64,000 nt of DNA from Undibacterium sp. Jales W-56 (GCF_025548535.1 NZ_JAJLQW010000001.1:372001-436000); one strand, 5' to 3'; shown: positions 1 through 9,682, numbered from the stretch's first letter. Notes: generated by a model not told the origin, from the letters alone. A program made the numbers and translations.

Positions 1-353
1 CTCTCCGAGGTACTCCCTTTGGCGCAGGCTATTCGACGGTACATGATTTGTGGCGGTTCACCTCCGCACTACTTGCTGGGAAATTGATTAAAAATGATAC
101 GCTTCAATTACATTGGACTGACTACAGCAATGGACAAAATCCCGGCGGTCGCCCTTATGGCCTTGGGTTTCAGGTCTGGAGTAGCGCTTTAGGGAAAGTG
201 GTCGGACACTCTGGTAGTTTGCGAGGCGTTGCGGGTAACATGGCGATGTACTTAGATAGCGCTTACACCGTTATTGTCTTGTCGAATTATGACTCGTCCG
301 GATATTTGCCCGAGCTGGTGGAGGACTTGATCAGTCAGGCGAACGGCAAATGA
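1..353 (+). CDS. Serine hydrolase (beta-lactamase/PBP4-like class C fold), C-terminal part
   Basis: The reading frame is open through the left edge of the window (codons from base 3), so only the last ~117 residues are present. The visible part has a GAGYSTVHDLWRF segment, typical of the 'YST.ED..RF' region of the Beta-lactamase (PF00144) superfamily. It is followed by YGLGFQVW and the HSGSLRG motif, which is the KTG/HxG-like active-site strand of these serine hydrolases. The nucleophile motif (SxxK) and the Tyr motif would lie upstream, outside the window. Substrate cannot be judged; family members include esterases, peptidases and beta-lactamases. The gene converges on the dehydrogenase gene on the other strand, with a hairpin between them. 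Confidence 0.75.
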   Translation, partial: LRGTPFGAGYSTVHDLWRFTSALLAGKLIKNDTLQLHWTDYSNGQNPGGRPYGLGFQVWSSALGKVVGHSGSLRGVAGNMAMYLDSAYTVIVLSNYDSSGYLPELVEDLISQANGK

Positions 354-398
354 GAGTGCTCCAGTACCTGAATCAAACCGAGTCAGCGCCATAACGAA

Positions 399-431
399 AA
401 AAGCCACTTGCGATCAATACAAATGGCTTTT
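399..431. terminator. Bidirectional hairpin terminator
   Basis: AAAAGCCA (399-406) pairs with TGGCTTTT (424-431). The A run before and T run after make it usable on both strands. It lies between the convergent serine hydrolase and leucine dehydrogenase genes. Confidence 0.6.
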
Positions 432-491
432 CAAAACTTTCGTTTTCACTGACTTACATTCGTCCAAATTCGCGGCGAACGATGCTCGTTA

Positions 492-1523
492 CTAACTCTT
501 AAATTTCGCCTCGGCGATCCGGTCCGCCACAACGCTGGTTGGCAAGCCCTCTGCATCGGCACGGGCAAATACTTCTGCCAGGGTGTCGCCGATACGACGT
601 ACATGCGCGTCCATGCCGTCTTCCGGCGTGTTCAGATATTCGTAGCAGACTTTGATGATGCCGCCGGCGTTGATGACGAAATCCGGTGCGTACAGGATGC
701 CCTTTTGGCGGCAGGCTTCGCCGATGTCGGCAGTGGCTAGCTGGTTGTTGGCGGCACCGGCGACGATCCTGGCTTTCAGGCGCGATAGGGTGTCCGGGTT
801 CAGGGTTGCGCCGAGCGCGCAGGGGGCGTAGATGTCGGCTTGCACATCGTAGATCGCATCGATACCGACGACGCTCGCTCCGAACTCTTCTTGCGCGTGT
901 TTGAGTGCGGCCTGATCGATGTCCGCGACCACGAGTTTAGCGCCGGCTTCATGCAGGCGGCGGGCGTAGTCGTAGCCTACATGACCGAGACCTTGCAGCG
1001 CGACTGTCAGGCCGTCAAAGCTGTCGCGTTTGAGCTGGTGCTTCACCGCCGCCTGCGCGCCGACGAAGCAGCCGAGTGCGGTGTACGGCGACGGATCGCC
1101 ACGGTCACCGAGACCGGCGACGAATTTGGTTTTGCTGGCGACATTGGCCATGTCGGCTGGGCTGGTGCCGACATCTTCTGCGGTGACATAACGGCCGCCG
1201 AGGCGCTCCAGGGCTTCTCCCAGGGCTTCAAACAGGGCCGGTGTTTTGCCGGTTTTCGGGTTGCCGATGATGACGCTCTTGCCGCCGCCGATAGGCAGGC
1301 CGGCTACGGCGTTCTTATAGGTCATGCCGCGCGACAGGCGCAGTACGTCGCGTACCGCTTCGGCTTCGCTGGCGTAGTTCCACATGCGGCATCCACCCAT
1401 TGCCGGGCCGAGTTTCGTGTTGTGGACGGCGATGATGGCTTTGAGGCCGGATTTGGCTTCTGAGGCAAAGACGACTTGTTCGTGGTCGTCAAAATTGATT
1501 TCGTTAAATACAAAAGCGGTCAT
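492..1523 (-). CDS. Leucine/Glu-Phe-Val dehydrogenase family protein
   Basis: 343 aa. NAD-dependent oxidative deamination of branched-chain amino acids (leucine dehydrogenase type) is the likely reaction; phenylalanine or valine specificity cannot be excluded. The N-terminal ELFV dimerisation domain carries [10 protein letters not shown] (about 39-48) and [17 protein letters not shown], with the substrate and catalytic lysines at about K70 and K82. The C-terminal Rossmann domain has [12 protein letters not shown], and the end has NAGGIIKV. Length fits leucine dehydrogenases (about 340-370 aa). The start at 1523 has a GGAG about 9 bases upstream. The gene is monocistronic and its promoter must lie in the 1524-1761 gap before the CRISPR array. 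Confidence 0.85.
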   Translation of the reverse strand: MTAFVFNEINFDDHEQVVFASEAKSGLKAIIAVHNTKLGPAMGGCRMWNYASEAEAVRDVLRLSRGMTYKNAVAGLPIGGGKSVIIGNPKTGKTPALFEALGEALERLGGRYVTAEDVGTSPADMANVASKTKFVAGLGDRGDPSPYTALGCFVGAQAAVKHQLKRDSFDGLTVALQGLGHVGYDYARRLHEAGAKLVVADIDQAALKHAQEEFGASVVGIDAIYDVQADIYAPCALGATLNPDTLSRLKARIVAGAANNQLATADIGEACRQKGILYAPDFVINAGGIIKVCYEYLNTPEDGMDAHVRRIGDTLAEVFARADAEGLPTSVVADRIAEAKFKS

Positions 1524-1761
1524 GCTTATGGCTCCGCGCGGTGGTGATCATGTGTCCCGATAAGGCGAATGATGACGTGCCGCAAAAAAGTTGAGTTAAA
1601 AAATGGTCAGTCAGTACAGCAAGGTCTTGCTGGTCATGGGCAGCGATGTGGTGCTGCCGACAACGGGCGGTGATTGTGTCACGCGGGTGCGAGTATAGGC
1701 GATAGGGGGCGGAAACTCAAATGGCGAAATTATTATGATAATGGTTATTATCTTAGCGGAA
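1524..1761. other. Intergenic gap between dehydrogenase gene and first CRISPR repeat
   Basis: 238 bp without a convincing gene. It must contain the dehydrogenase promoter (- strand). The last ~40 bp next to the first repeat are clearly AT-rich, with a GATAAT...ATTATC inverted pair at 1737-1752. This could be the CRISPR leader, but no conserved leader motif is recognisable, so which array end acquires new spacers stays open. Confidence 0.4.
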
Positions 1762-1788
1762 GTTCCGGTCAGAGCACATATCCCAATC

Positions 1789-1797
1789 TGCTAAACT
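1789..1797 (+). promoter_or_regulatory. Repeat-embedded extended -10 promoter (first of 53 copies)
   Basis: Repeat positions 28-36 read TG-C-TAAACT, an extended -10 (TGn plus a hexamer with 4/6 match to TATAAT). It sits exactly where Neisseria meningitidis II-C repeats carry TGCTACAAT, which is known to drive individual crRNAs. If the last T is -7, transcription would start at spacer base 7 and leave 24 nt of guide, the length known for Neisseria crRNAs. The motif is present in every copy except repeat 29. Activity is inferred from this analogy. Confidence 0.6.
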
Positions 1798-3610
1798 TCT
1801 TTTGTTCGCCGTTCTCGGATGGTTCAGGTTCCGGTCAGAGCACATATCCCAATCTGCTAAACTTTTGCTCTTTGCCGTGTCGATGCTGCGTCGGTTCCGG
1901 TCAGAGCACATATCCCAATCTGCTAAACTTGATGCTCGCCACGGAAGATCGTGACCTCAGTTCCGGTCAGAGCACATATCCCAATCTGCTAAACTATCCA
2001 GTCAGAACAAGCGGCAAGCCGATCGGTTCCGGTCAGAGCACATATCCCAATCTGCTAAACTTTAACTCATGATCTATGGCTTCATGCATGCGTTCCGGTC
2101 AGAGCACATATCCCAATCTGCTAAACTAGAGTGTCTTGGCGGAGTTTGAGCGATGACGTTCCGGTCAGAGCACATATCCCAATCTGCTAAACTTTGCTTT
2201 TACTTCTTCCATGCTACCCCCTCGTTCCGGTCAGAGCACATATCCCAATCTGCTAAACTCTTTATTCATATTTGGACGATCACCACGTAGTTCCGGTCAG
2301 AGCACATATCCCAATCTGCTAAACTTTATTCCACCAATTATCGTTCGCCTGAAGAGTTCCGGTCAGAGCACATATCCCAATCTGCTAAACTTCAATGAGT
2401 TTATGAGAAAACATTCCCATTGGTTCCGGTCAGAGCACATATCCCAATCTGCTAAACTTCTGATCGTGGGCGGCGGCATCGCGGCGATGTTCCGGTCAGA
2501 GCACATATCCCAATCTGCTAAACTATCAAGCTGTTTAATCACATCTACCTCCCAGTTCCGGTCAGAGCACATATCCCAATCTGCTAAACTTTGAATCGCG
2601 TGCCGCATTGTACAAATCGAGTTCCGGTCAGAGCACATATCCCAATCTGCTAAACTATGGGGTCGCACCTACAGCTTGCCGGACAAGTTCCGGTCAGAGC
2701 ACATATCCCAATCTGCTAAACTACTCTCTCCTTGCTGCGCTTCTTCGTCAAAGTTCCGGTCAGAGCACATATCCCAATCTGCTAAACTAAAAACTACAGC
2801 AACAACAAAGTCAGCAGGGTTCCGGTCAGAGCACATATCCCAATCTGCTAAACTCATTGTACCGATTGGCTTTATCGCGGGCAGGTTCCGGTCAGAGCAC
2901 ATATCCCAATCTGCTAAACTATCCCAGATTAAGAGTAGTTCCTTGAATCCGTTCCGGTCAGAGCACATATCCCAATCTGCTAAACTCCACACGGTTATAA
3001 AGCAAGTGGTGGACGAGTTCCGGTCAGAGCACATATCCCAATCTGCTAAACTTCATCGCTTGAGTGAGGCTTCACGATTCTCGTTCCGGTCAGAGCACAT
3101 ATCCCAATCTGCTAAACTTGAATTACGCAGTACAAAAGAACCCACCAAGTTCCGGTCAGAGCACATATCCCAATCTGCTAAACTCTCAACGATCAGGCAG
3201 TTTCTCCAGCGATAGTTCCGGTCAGAGCACATATCCCAATCTGCTAAACTGCGCGACATGTTTTCGGTTGCTAATGACTAGTTCCGGTCAGAGCACATAT
3301 CCCAATCTGCTAAACTACAGGGTGCGCGCGCGATTGCTGCTGGCGGGTTCCGGTCAGAGCACATATCCCAATCTGCTAAACTTCGGCTATGCAGTAACAA
3401 GGGTGTCACCAGGTTCCGGTCAGAGCACATATCCCAATCTGCTAAACTTGTCTTGGTGTTCAGGTCCGCACCAAGCTGGTTCCGGTCAGAGCACATATCC
3501 CAATCTGCTAAACTCAAGTCAGCAATACAGCAAATGCAGTCGCAGTTCCGGTCAGAGCACATATCCCAATCTGCTAAACTCAATTCCGTCAACGATGTAT
3601 CGATCTCATT

Positions 3611-3646
3611 GTTCCGGTCAGAGCACATATCCCAATCTGCTAAACC
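3611..3646 (+). repeat. Variant CRISPR repeat number 29 (last base T to C)
   Basis: This is the only repeat that departs from consensus: it ends TAAACC instead of TAAACT. The change hits the most conserved T of the embedded -10 and the base bordering spacer 29 (3647-3676). It lies in mid-array, so it is not the usual degenerate terminal repeat. Confidence 0.85.
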
Positions 3647-5240
3647 GTACCTCTGTGTAGACAGTGGCCGCGATTGGTTCCGGTCAGAGCACATATCCCA
3701 ATCTGCTAAACTTATTGTCGCTGCTGCTAACGTCGTGCTCACGTTCCGGTCAGAGCACATATCCCAATCTGCTAAACTAGAACGGAGATTGATACCTTCG
3801 GCATGACCGTTCCGGTCAGAGCACATATCCCAATCTGCTAAACTTTCAAAGGGACTGTCTCAGTCGATGGCGCCGTTCCGGTCAGAGCACATATCCCAAT
3901 CTGCTAAACTTTGCACAATACCCACAGTATCGATATATTGGTTCCGGTCAGAGCACATATCCCAATCTGCTAAACTAAGTTATCCAGGCGATATTTCAAT
4001 CTAATGGTTCCGGTCAGAGCACATATCCCAATCTGCTAAACTCCGCATCGTAAACATGACCTGCGTTGCATGGTTCCGGTCAGAGCACATATCCCAATCT
4101 GCTAAACTGCTCGGCGAAGAAGATCAAGTAACCTTCGAGTTCCGGTCAGAGCACATATCCCAATCTGCTAAACTTTGATACAAATAATCAAATATCACAA
4201 TCCTGTTCCGGTCAGAGCACATATCCCAATCTGCTAAACTCATTTCTGTTTTTCCTTTATCACCCGAAAGGTTCCGGTCAGAGCACATATCCCAATCTGC
4301 TAAACTTAAAGGAGAATTATCATGAAATCAATTATCGTTCCGGTCAGAGCACATATCCCAATCTGCTAAACTTACAGCGACTTAGACCGCATCGTTGAAG
4401 AGTTCCGGTCAGAGCACATATCCCAATCTGCTAAACTCAGATCGCGTCGGCAGAGCAATGGATAGGAGTTCCGGTCAGAGCACATATCCCAATCTGCTAA
4501 ACTCTCGTCGCGGAATTCCACGTGGCGGAATCCGTTCCGGTCAGAGCACATATCCCAATCTGCTAAACTTGCAGTACCAACCACTACCTTATCTGCGCCG
4601 TTCCGGTCAGAGCACATATCCCAATCTGCTAAACTCCATTACCATGCAACGTATCGAATATTTGCGTTCCGGTCAGAGCACATATCCCAATCTGCTAAAC
4701 TTCCATCTGCATGCACGAAAGAGGGAAACATGTTCCGGTCAGAGCACATATCCCAATCTGCTAAACTTGATGCTAGCCACGGAAGATCGTGACCTCAGTT
4801 CCGGTCAGAGCACATATCCCAATCTGCTAAACTCGTCCTCGATCGCCTCACGGCGGCGGTTACGTTCCGGTCAGAGCACATATCCCAATCTGCTAAACTA
4901 TTCACCCCAAGTTCAATAGAACCAGTTAAGTTCCGGTCAGAGCACATATCCCAATCTGCTAAACTTAATTCGAAATACTTAGCTATGTTGGAACAGTTCC
5001 GGTCAGAGCACATATCCCAATCTGCTAAACTTAATCGTGCGTGGCAATTCAACTTCCTGCAGTTCCGGTCAGAGCACATATCCCAATCTGCTAAACTATA
5101 TACGTGTTTTTGTGGCAGGTAGTAAAGGTTCCGGTCAGAGCACATATCCCAATCTGCTAAACTGCAATCCGTCAATATCAACAGGCGGTAACAGTTCCGG
5201 TCAGAGCACATATCCCAATCTGCTAAACTCGTAACACCAT

Positions 5241-5276
5241 AAGCCCCTGATTATTCAGGGGTTTATGCTTTTTTGA
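5241..5276 (+). terminator. Rho-independent terminator of the CRISPR array
   Basis: CCCCTGA (5244-5250), loop TTAT, TCAGGGG (5255-5261), followed by TTTATGCTTTTTT. It starts 11 bp after the last repeat. The T tract lies only on the + strand side, supporting + strand array transcription that stops before cas2, which converges from the other side. Confidence 0.75.
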
Positions 5277-5299
5277 GGCGGGGGAAATGCGTTTTTTTA

Positions 5300-5626
5300 T
5301 CAAAATAAGTCGAATTGATCTGGGGATTTATTAGGGGCTTGTTTCGCTTTTCCACGAAAAGTGATGATACGTTCGTATTGTTTGTCCGTAAATTGTAGGA
5401 TATTCACTTTGCCGCCGCTAGGTAAGTTTTGCTCTACCCGTTTGCAATACGTATCTACTTGAGTTTGGCTGGTACAAAAGCGCATGTACACAGAAAATTG
5501 CGACATTTCAAACCCCATGTCGAGTAAGGAGTTGCGAAATTCGCTTGCTGCTTTACGCTCAGATTTTTCTATCACAGGTAAATCAAACATCACCACAATC
5601 CACATGATGCGATATCCGGTAAGCAT
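5300..5626 (-). CDS. cas2: CRISPR-associated endonuclease Cas2 (type II)
   Basis: 108 aa from the ATG at 5626, or 101 aa from the in-frame ATG at 5605, which gives MWIVVMFDLPV, the usual Cas2 N-terminus with the DLP motif of the first ferredoxin-like strand. The rest (FRNSLLDMGFEMSQFSVYMRF, then ILQFTDKQYERII) matches type II Cas2. With Cas1 it forms the integrase that inserts new spacers. It starts 6 bp after the cas1 stop codon and is the last gene of the cas9-cas1-cas2 operon. The upstream ATG lies closer to a weak GACGAG, so the true start is undecided. Confidence 0.93.
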   Translation of the reverse strand: MLTGYRIMWIVVMFDLPVIEKSERKAASEFRNSLLDMGFEMSQFSVYMRFCTSQTQVDTYCKRVEQNLPSGGKVNILQFTDKQYERIITFRGKAKQAPNKSPDQFDLF

Positions 5627-5632
5627 GGCGCA

Positions 5633-6562
5633 TTACTCGTCTTGCAGAGCTGAGGCCAAATTGAGGGGCAGGCCAGGTAAAGGCAAATCCAGCTTATCTT
5701 TTTCACCGATAAATATTTGAGCCAACGATATTGCAAGTTTTTGTGTGCAGACAATAACAGGTGTGACACCGACATTAGTTTGCATATCGTCATACATGGT
5801 GCGAACTAATGCGCGCTTACTTTCCGGTGTGATAGAACTCTCGCCTTGCTTATGCAACTGCCAAACTTTGAGATCAATCATTGGGCGAAAGGGTTCCATC
5901 AAATCATCGACTAGGCGCATTGCGTTACCTTGATTACTATGATGTAGTCCCATCGTCGGATGCAGACCCGCAGCGACAACAGCACGCGCTGTTGTCGCAC
6001 GCAAGACGGTGTAGCCATAGTTGAGCATGGAATTCAAACCAGTAGATTGCTGGTCACGCCTAAAGTCGTCACCAAATAAAAGGCTCCAATAACGACGTGC
6101 TCCTTGCGCTTCAAAATTGTCTGGGTCGCCCGAACGCACTTTGCGCACCAAGGACGATAAAGGGATGCTGGCAACGTTGGCCGCTTCTAAGGCTGTTGCT
6201 TGTTGCTGTAGTTTTGATTTAACGATATCTGCCCATAATCGTTTGATAGTGGGTTGAGATGCAGCAAGTTGTGCGTCAAAACGTTTGGCTTGCTGGAAGT
6301 TACCTTCGATTGGTAATAGCATACCAGCGGCATTATGGTTCGCTGCACACAGCACAAAAGGTGCGCAGCGTTCCGCTAAGGCGATCAGTAAATTATTGGT
6401 ATAACTCAAGCCATGTGCATTTGCAATGACCGCAGCGATATCATCCAATGGCACTTGTCCTAGCTCTTTACGTTGGCCTTCAGTATCCTGCACCACCATA
6501 AAGCCGCGTGATAGAAATAAATGTCGGCGGTCATCAGCTATTTCTACTATGCGGCCTATCAT
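5633..6562 (-). CDS. cas1: CRISPR-associated endonuclease Cas1 (type II)
   Basis: 309 aa, normal for type II-C Cas1. The N-terminal beta domain is followed by an alpha-helical catalytic domain. The expected metal ligands are visible: Glu at about 151 in NFEAQGARRYW, His at about 207 in HPTMGLHHSNQGN, and the acidic pair in LVDDLMEPFRP (about 219-223). Cas1 is the spacer-integration nuclease and works with Cas2; in type II, Cas9 and tracrRNA help select PAM-flanked spacers. It starts 5 bp after the cas9 stop, so it is translated from the same message. All catalytic positions look intact. Confidence 0.96.
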   Translation of the reverse strand: MIGRIVEIADDRRHLFLSRGFMVVQDTEGQRKELGQVPLDDIAAVIANAHGLSYTNNLLIALAERCAPFVLCAANHNAAGMLLPIEGNFQQAKRFDAQLAASQPTIKRLWADIVKSKLQQQATALEAANVASIPLSSLVRKVRSGDPDNFEAQGARRYWSLLFGDDFRRDQQSTGLNSMLNYGYTVLRATTARAVVAAGLHPTMGLHHSNQGNAMRLVDDLMEPFRPMIDLKVWQLHKQGESSITPESKRALVRTMYDDMQTNVGVTPVIVCTQKLAISLAQIFIGEKDKLDLPLPGLPLNLASALQDE

Positions 6563-6567
6563 GGTAT

Positions 6568-9500
6568 TTATACCTTAAAACCGGGATCACGAAGCTCACC
6601 TAGTGGAGATATTTTCACCATTCTTCCTTTTGCTTTTTGTAGTGAGCCTGCATACTTAGATATGTAACCAAAAGCCTCTTCTTTGCTCCTGTTTCTAGCA
6701 TCAACATTAGCCTCATTAATACCAGCCATAAAAATTTGCCCATTGGTACTAATGGTTACAACTCTAGCCGATTGTTGAACGCCATCTATTTCTAACCTAA
6801 CAAAGTCATCTATCATTAATCGCATTACCAACGGTTTTCCGGAAAGACTTTGAGTCAAATCACGCAGTCGCTTAATTCCTGAATTACGTACAAGTTGGTA
6901 AGCGTCAAATGTTGATACAACCTCTCCTTCCCATTTACCTTTTTCATTGCGAATTATCTCAATGCAATAGTTACTATCTCCTTTATATCCTTTGTAAGGC
7001 TTAGGTTCTCCATTAGGTTTTACTCCGTGCCGATCACTTACCTTGATATCAGTAAATTCAATGACCTTGAGCTTATCTTCAATGCGAGTGCGTTTGCCAT
7101 CAACTATCTTATGTACTCGAACTTTGCCATTGCCGAGTAAACTGTAAGCAGTATCATTATGCATCGCGCCCTCGTGGCTATGATCCGGTTTGTGGCTCAC
7201 CCAAATTCGTTGTATCGCACGTTCAACATGTTCGCGATAAGTATCCCAAGGTAAAGGCATATTCTCGACAAGCCGATTGAGTTGTTTTTCTCTTGCACTG
7301 GCACTTGCTTGCGCAAACCGTTGCATTAAACTTTGATCTGTAACCCCGATAACACAAGCATCAACTGCGTGATGTCGATGGTCGTTACGATTTTTTTCGC
7401 CATTGAGCCCAAGTACATTATTCAAACCAAATTTTGCACGCAACATGGCAGTCATTTGTCCAGGTATAACACGTGTATTTGGGCAAATCAATTGAACATA
7501 TTCACGTGCTATTTTGCTGAGATAGCGTGTATCATTAAGTGCCCTAGCCAAAAATCCCGCATCATCCTTTAGCCATCGTTGATAACCATCCTCTGCAAAG
7601 CGATATCGCTTCGCTTTAGGCATTTGTTCTGCTCGGGCGAGTATGTCGGCATAAGAAAATCCTGCTATCTCTTGTTTGCCAAACGCATCCCAAGGAGTAT
7701 TGTTGCCTTTAACTCGGTTAGCCTGGCGAAGTGCCACAGTCTTATTGTTGAGACTGTCATCTAGCGTGATAGAGAATGGCAATATATGCTCAATTTCAAC
7801 TTCGTTGCTGAGCAACATGTGAGCGCTGATTTGAACGCCTGAGTATGGACAGCGACGATCTGCTGGATCAAAACTGAGCTCTTCCCACAGAAGCATTTTT
7901 TGTAAATCAGCACCTTTTACTTGTTCTTCGTTGATCTGTAAAATTTTCGCGACGTCGGTACGCAAGCGTGCATTACGTTTTTGATTTTCTGCTTGACGTT
8001 TGTTGGCGTCGTCCCGCTGATCTCTACTTTGCTTAAGATCGCGTGCGACTTCCACGATAATTTCATTAGGGTGCCCATAGCGTTTAATTAGTGCATTAAC
8101 GACTAATCTGACCTGGTTCAGTCCTATATGAACAGTTGGGTTTGCTATACGTCCATAACGTTTTTCATCAGTATCATTTGGATTGCCTGTACCGAATCCT
8201 ACATGGCGTTGTAGCGGCTGCCCGTAATAAGGAAGCTCTAATAAAATCTCACCTGTGGCTGATGCACTAATATTGCTATGGTGTGCGAAGCCTGCTGCCA
8301 ATACCGCTTTGTCGTAAGTTATAACGTTTTTTCTTAACTCTGGAAGTATGCGGTTCAGCGCTTGTATACTAAGACTTCCATATCCCTCTGGTAAACCAAC
8401 GTTGGCAATGACTTCCGCACGTTCTTCGTCTATACCCGTTTCAGCAACAAGCCAGCGCATTAATTTTGCGAGATTTTCTTCCGTCACCAATTGATGCACT
8501 ATAGCGTCTTGTTTGTTTTCGTCGAGAGAAAACCATACTTTTCCAAAGTGATCAGATTTGCTGAGAATCGCGCTTGTAGTATTGCCTTTAAGTTCCTGGC
8601 GTTTCGCATCTTCAATATTAAATATAATGGAGCCTAAGCCAAGCAATTTCGTTATTTGGGTGAATGAACGTTTGCTGTTCTCTTCTAGAGCCGCCACAAT
8701 CACGTCTCGTTGCTGAATAGTTAAAGATTCTTCTTTGAGACCTGCACGCAATATTCTAAGGTTATTTACTTCTTGATAGATACGGAAGCGCTGTGTACTT
8801 GGTAGTGCGAGTGGCGCGCGCATCTCGTCTGGCAGCAGCGTGCAGCGACCAGGTTTGACAGGTTTGAGTGGACGCTGAAATAACAACGCATCTTTCAAAT
8901 CTACTTTAGCTGTTTCGTTAAAAAGTGTCGGGTTGAATATGGTTTGTTTTTGCCATAATGCTTCAAATTCAGTCTCAATCATAGCTCTGTCGATATATAG
9001 ATCGTAGCTTTTATCGATGCGAGTTTTTCCGTCATCCCTTGTGACTTTATTTTCACGTAAGCGGGCACGCACAGTTTTGCCTAAGCTGTCTCGTTTATGT
9101 AGCCATTCACCTACTGTGCGACAGTTTTCTTCAATAAGCGTTGACCGCAATTTATTAATTGCAGTTTTTAGAGATCCGCTGTCATTATCTTTTTTATCGG
9201 TCTTACGATTACTTTTAAAGCCACGTCGCTGATTGATATGAAAGAGTGCGCGAGCAAATTCTTCTGGTCTTAGCATTTCATCCAAGCCCTTGGCTCGCAG
9301 TGTATAAGGGTTGAGTGTTTCTAATTCTTTACGTGATTGTTCGTCAGTTGGAAAGAATCCATGTTCAATGAGTGATTTGGTCATTCGTGCTTTTCGTTTC
9401 AATAAACGATCGCGACGACGACGCATGGCACGTGCCTCGCGGCGAGTAACTGCAAGCGATGATCCATCTTTGGGGCTGCGGCCATCTGAGAAAATACGAA

Positions 9501-9621
9501 CGCCCGCTTTGATAACAGCTATCGGAGAAGGCGGGGTCTCATTATTCAGCCTGATCATTGCCCAACCCAAAGAAGTTGATCCTAAATCTAGTGCCAATCG
9601 ATAAGCCATTTTGCCGAGCAT
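6568..9621 (-). CDS. cas9: Cas9 endonuclease, type II-C
   Basis: 1017 aa, a compact Cas9 in the II-C size range. RuvC-I: LALDLGSTSLGWA with Asp12. An Arg-rich bridge helix follows (RREARAMRRRRDRLLKRKAR). RuvC-II: IIVEVARDL with Glu524. HNH: CPYSGVQI, then VEIEHILPFS with His612, and NKTVALRQANRVKGN. RuvC-III: DHRHHAVDA with His751 and Asp754. All nuclease residues are present, so double-strand cleavage is expected. The start at 9621 has AAAGGG about 6 bases upstream; a second ATG at 9609 (MAYRLALDLG) is possible. The C-terminal PAM-interacting part cannot be read for PAM preference. The region looks more AT-rich than its neighbours, which suggests acquisition by transfer. Confidence 0.97.
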   Translation of the reverse strand: MLGKMAYRLALDLGSTSLGWAMIRLNNETPPSPIAVIKAGVRIFSDGRSPKDGSSLAVTRREARAMRRRRDRLLKRKARMTKSLIEHGFFPTDEQSRKELETLNPYTLRAKGLDEMLRPEEFARALFHINQRRGFKSNRKTDKKDNDSGSLKTAINKLRSTLIEENCRTVGEWLHKRDSLGKTVRARLRENKVTRDDGKTRIDKSYDLYIDRAMIETEFEALWQKQTIFNPTLFNETAKVDLKDALLFQRPLKPVKPGRCTLLPDEMRAPLALPSTQRFRIYQEVNNLRILRAGLKEESLTIQQRDVIVAALEENSKRSFTQITKLLGLGSIIFNIEDAKRQELKGNTTSAILSKSDHFGKVWFSLDENKQDAIVHQLVTEENLAKLMRWLVAETGIDEERAEVIANVGLPEGYGSLSIQALNRILPELRKNVITYDKAVLAAGFAHHSNISASATGEILLELPYYGQPLQRHVGFGTGNPNDTDEKRYGRIANPTVHIGLNQVRLVVNALIKRYGHPNEIIVEVARDLKQSRDQRDDANKRQAENQKRNARLRTDVAKILQINEEQVKGADLQKMLLWEELSFDPADRRCPYSGVQISAHMLLSNEVEIEHILPFSITLDDSLNNKTVALRQANRVKGNNTPWDAFGKQEIAGFSYADILARAEQMPKAKRYRFAEDGYQRWLKDDAGFLARALNDTRYLSKIAREYVQLICPNTRVIPGQMTAMLRAKFGLNNVLGLNGEKNRNDHRHHAVDACVIGVTDQSLMQRFAQASASAREKQLNRLVENMPLPWDTYREHVERAIQRIWVSHKPDHSHEGAMHNDTAYSLLGNGKVRVHKIVDGKRTRIEDKLKVIEFTDIKVSDRHGVKPNGEPKPYKGYKGDSNYCIEIIRNEKGKWEGEVVSTFDAYQLVRNSGIKRLRDLTQSLSGKPLVMRLMIDDFVRLEIDGVQQSARVVTISTNGQIFMAGINEANVDARNRSKEEAFGYISKYAGSLQKAKGRMVKISPLGELRDPGFKV

Positions 9622-9647
9622 GTCAGTCCCTTTGTTGTTATAACAAA

Positions 9648-9676
9648 TTGACTCTACAATAAGATCAGGCTATTAT
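9648..9676 (+). promoter_or_regulatory. tracrRNA promoter
   Basis: TTGACT (9648-9653), a 17-bp spacer, then TATTAT (9671-9676), each 5/6 to the sigma-70 consensus. The predicted start is near 9683, five bases before the anti-repeat. The promoter lies inside the 5' region of cas9 and is divergent from it, so the two promoters probably overlap. Confidence 0.75.
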
Positions 9677-9682
9677 TCAAGC

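Larger units (their letters stand above)
1762..5229 (+). CRISPR. Type II-C CRISPR array, 53 repeats / 52 spacers
   Basis: The 36-bp direct repeat begins GTTCCGGTCAGAGCACATAT and ends CCCAATCTGCTAAACT. It recurs every 66 bp from 1762 to 5194. Spacers are 30 nt, except spacer 10 (2392-2422, 31 nt) and spacer 40 (4373-4401, 29 nt). All repeats read identical except number 29 (3611-3646), which ends TAAACC. The strand is assigned from three signs: type II repeats begin with GTT in the transcribed sense, a T-rich terminator follows the last repeat on the + strand, and the tracrRNA anti-repeat is the complement of this sense. Transcription is therefore opposite to cas9-cas1-cas2. Spacers 3 (1930-1959) and 46 (4768-4797) are near-identical. 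Spacer 39 contains an SD-ATG. No spacer was seen to match other sequence in the window, but this was by eye only. Confidence 0.98.

Noticed and set aside
840..1463. 207-aa frame on the + strand inside the dehydrogenase gene
   Set aside because: It is antisense to a well-supported dehydrogenase; the open frame follows from GC-rich codon bias.
1762..5229. Self-targeting spacers
   Set aside because: I compared spacers by eye with the window and saw no match, but a genome-wide search is needed, so no claim is made.
1674..5234. Many open frames of 60-200 aa across 1674-5234 with SGQSTYPNLLN or SLADWDMCSDRN repeated
   Set aside because: They are translations of the CRISPR repeats and spacers on both strands. 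The 66-bp period (22 codons) keeps the frames open. They are not a repeat protein.
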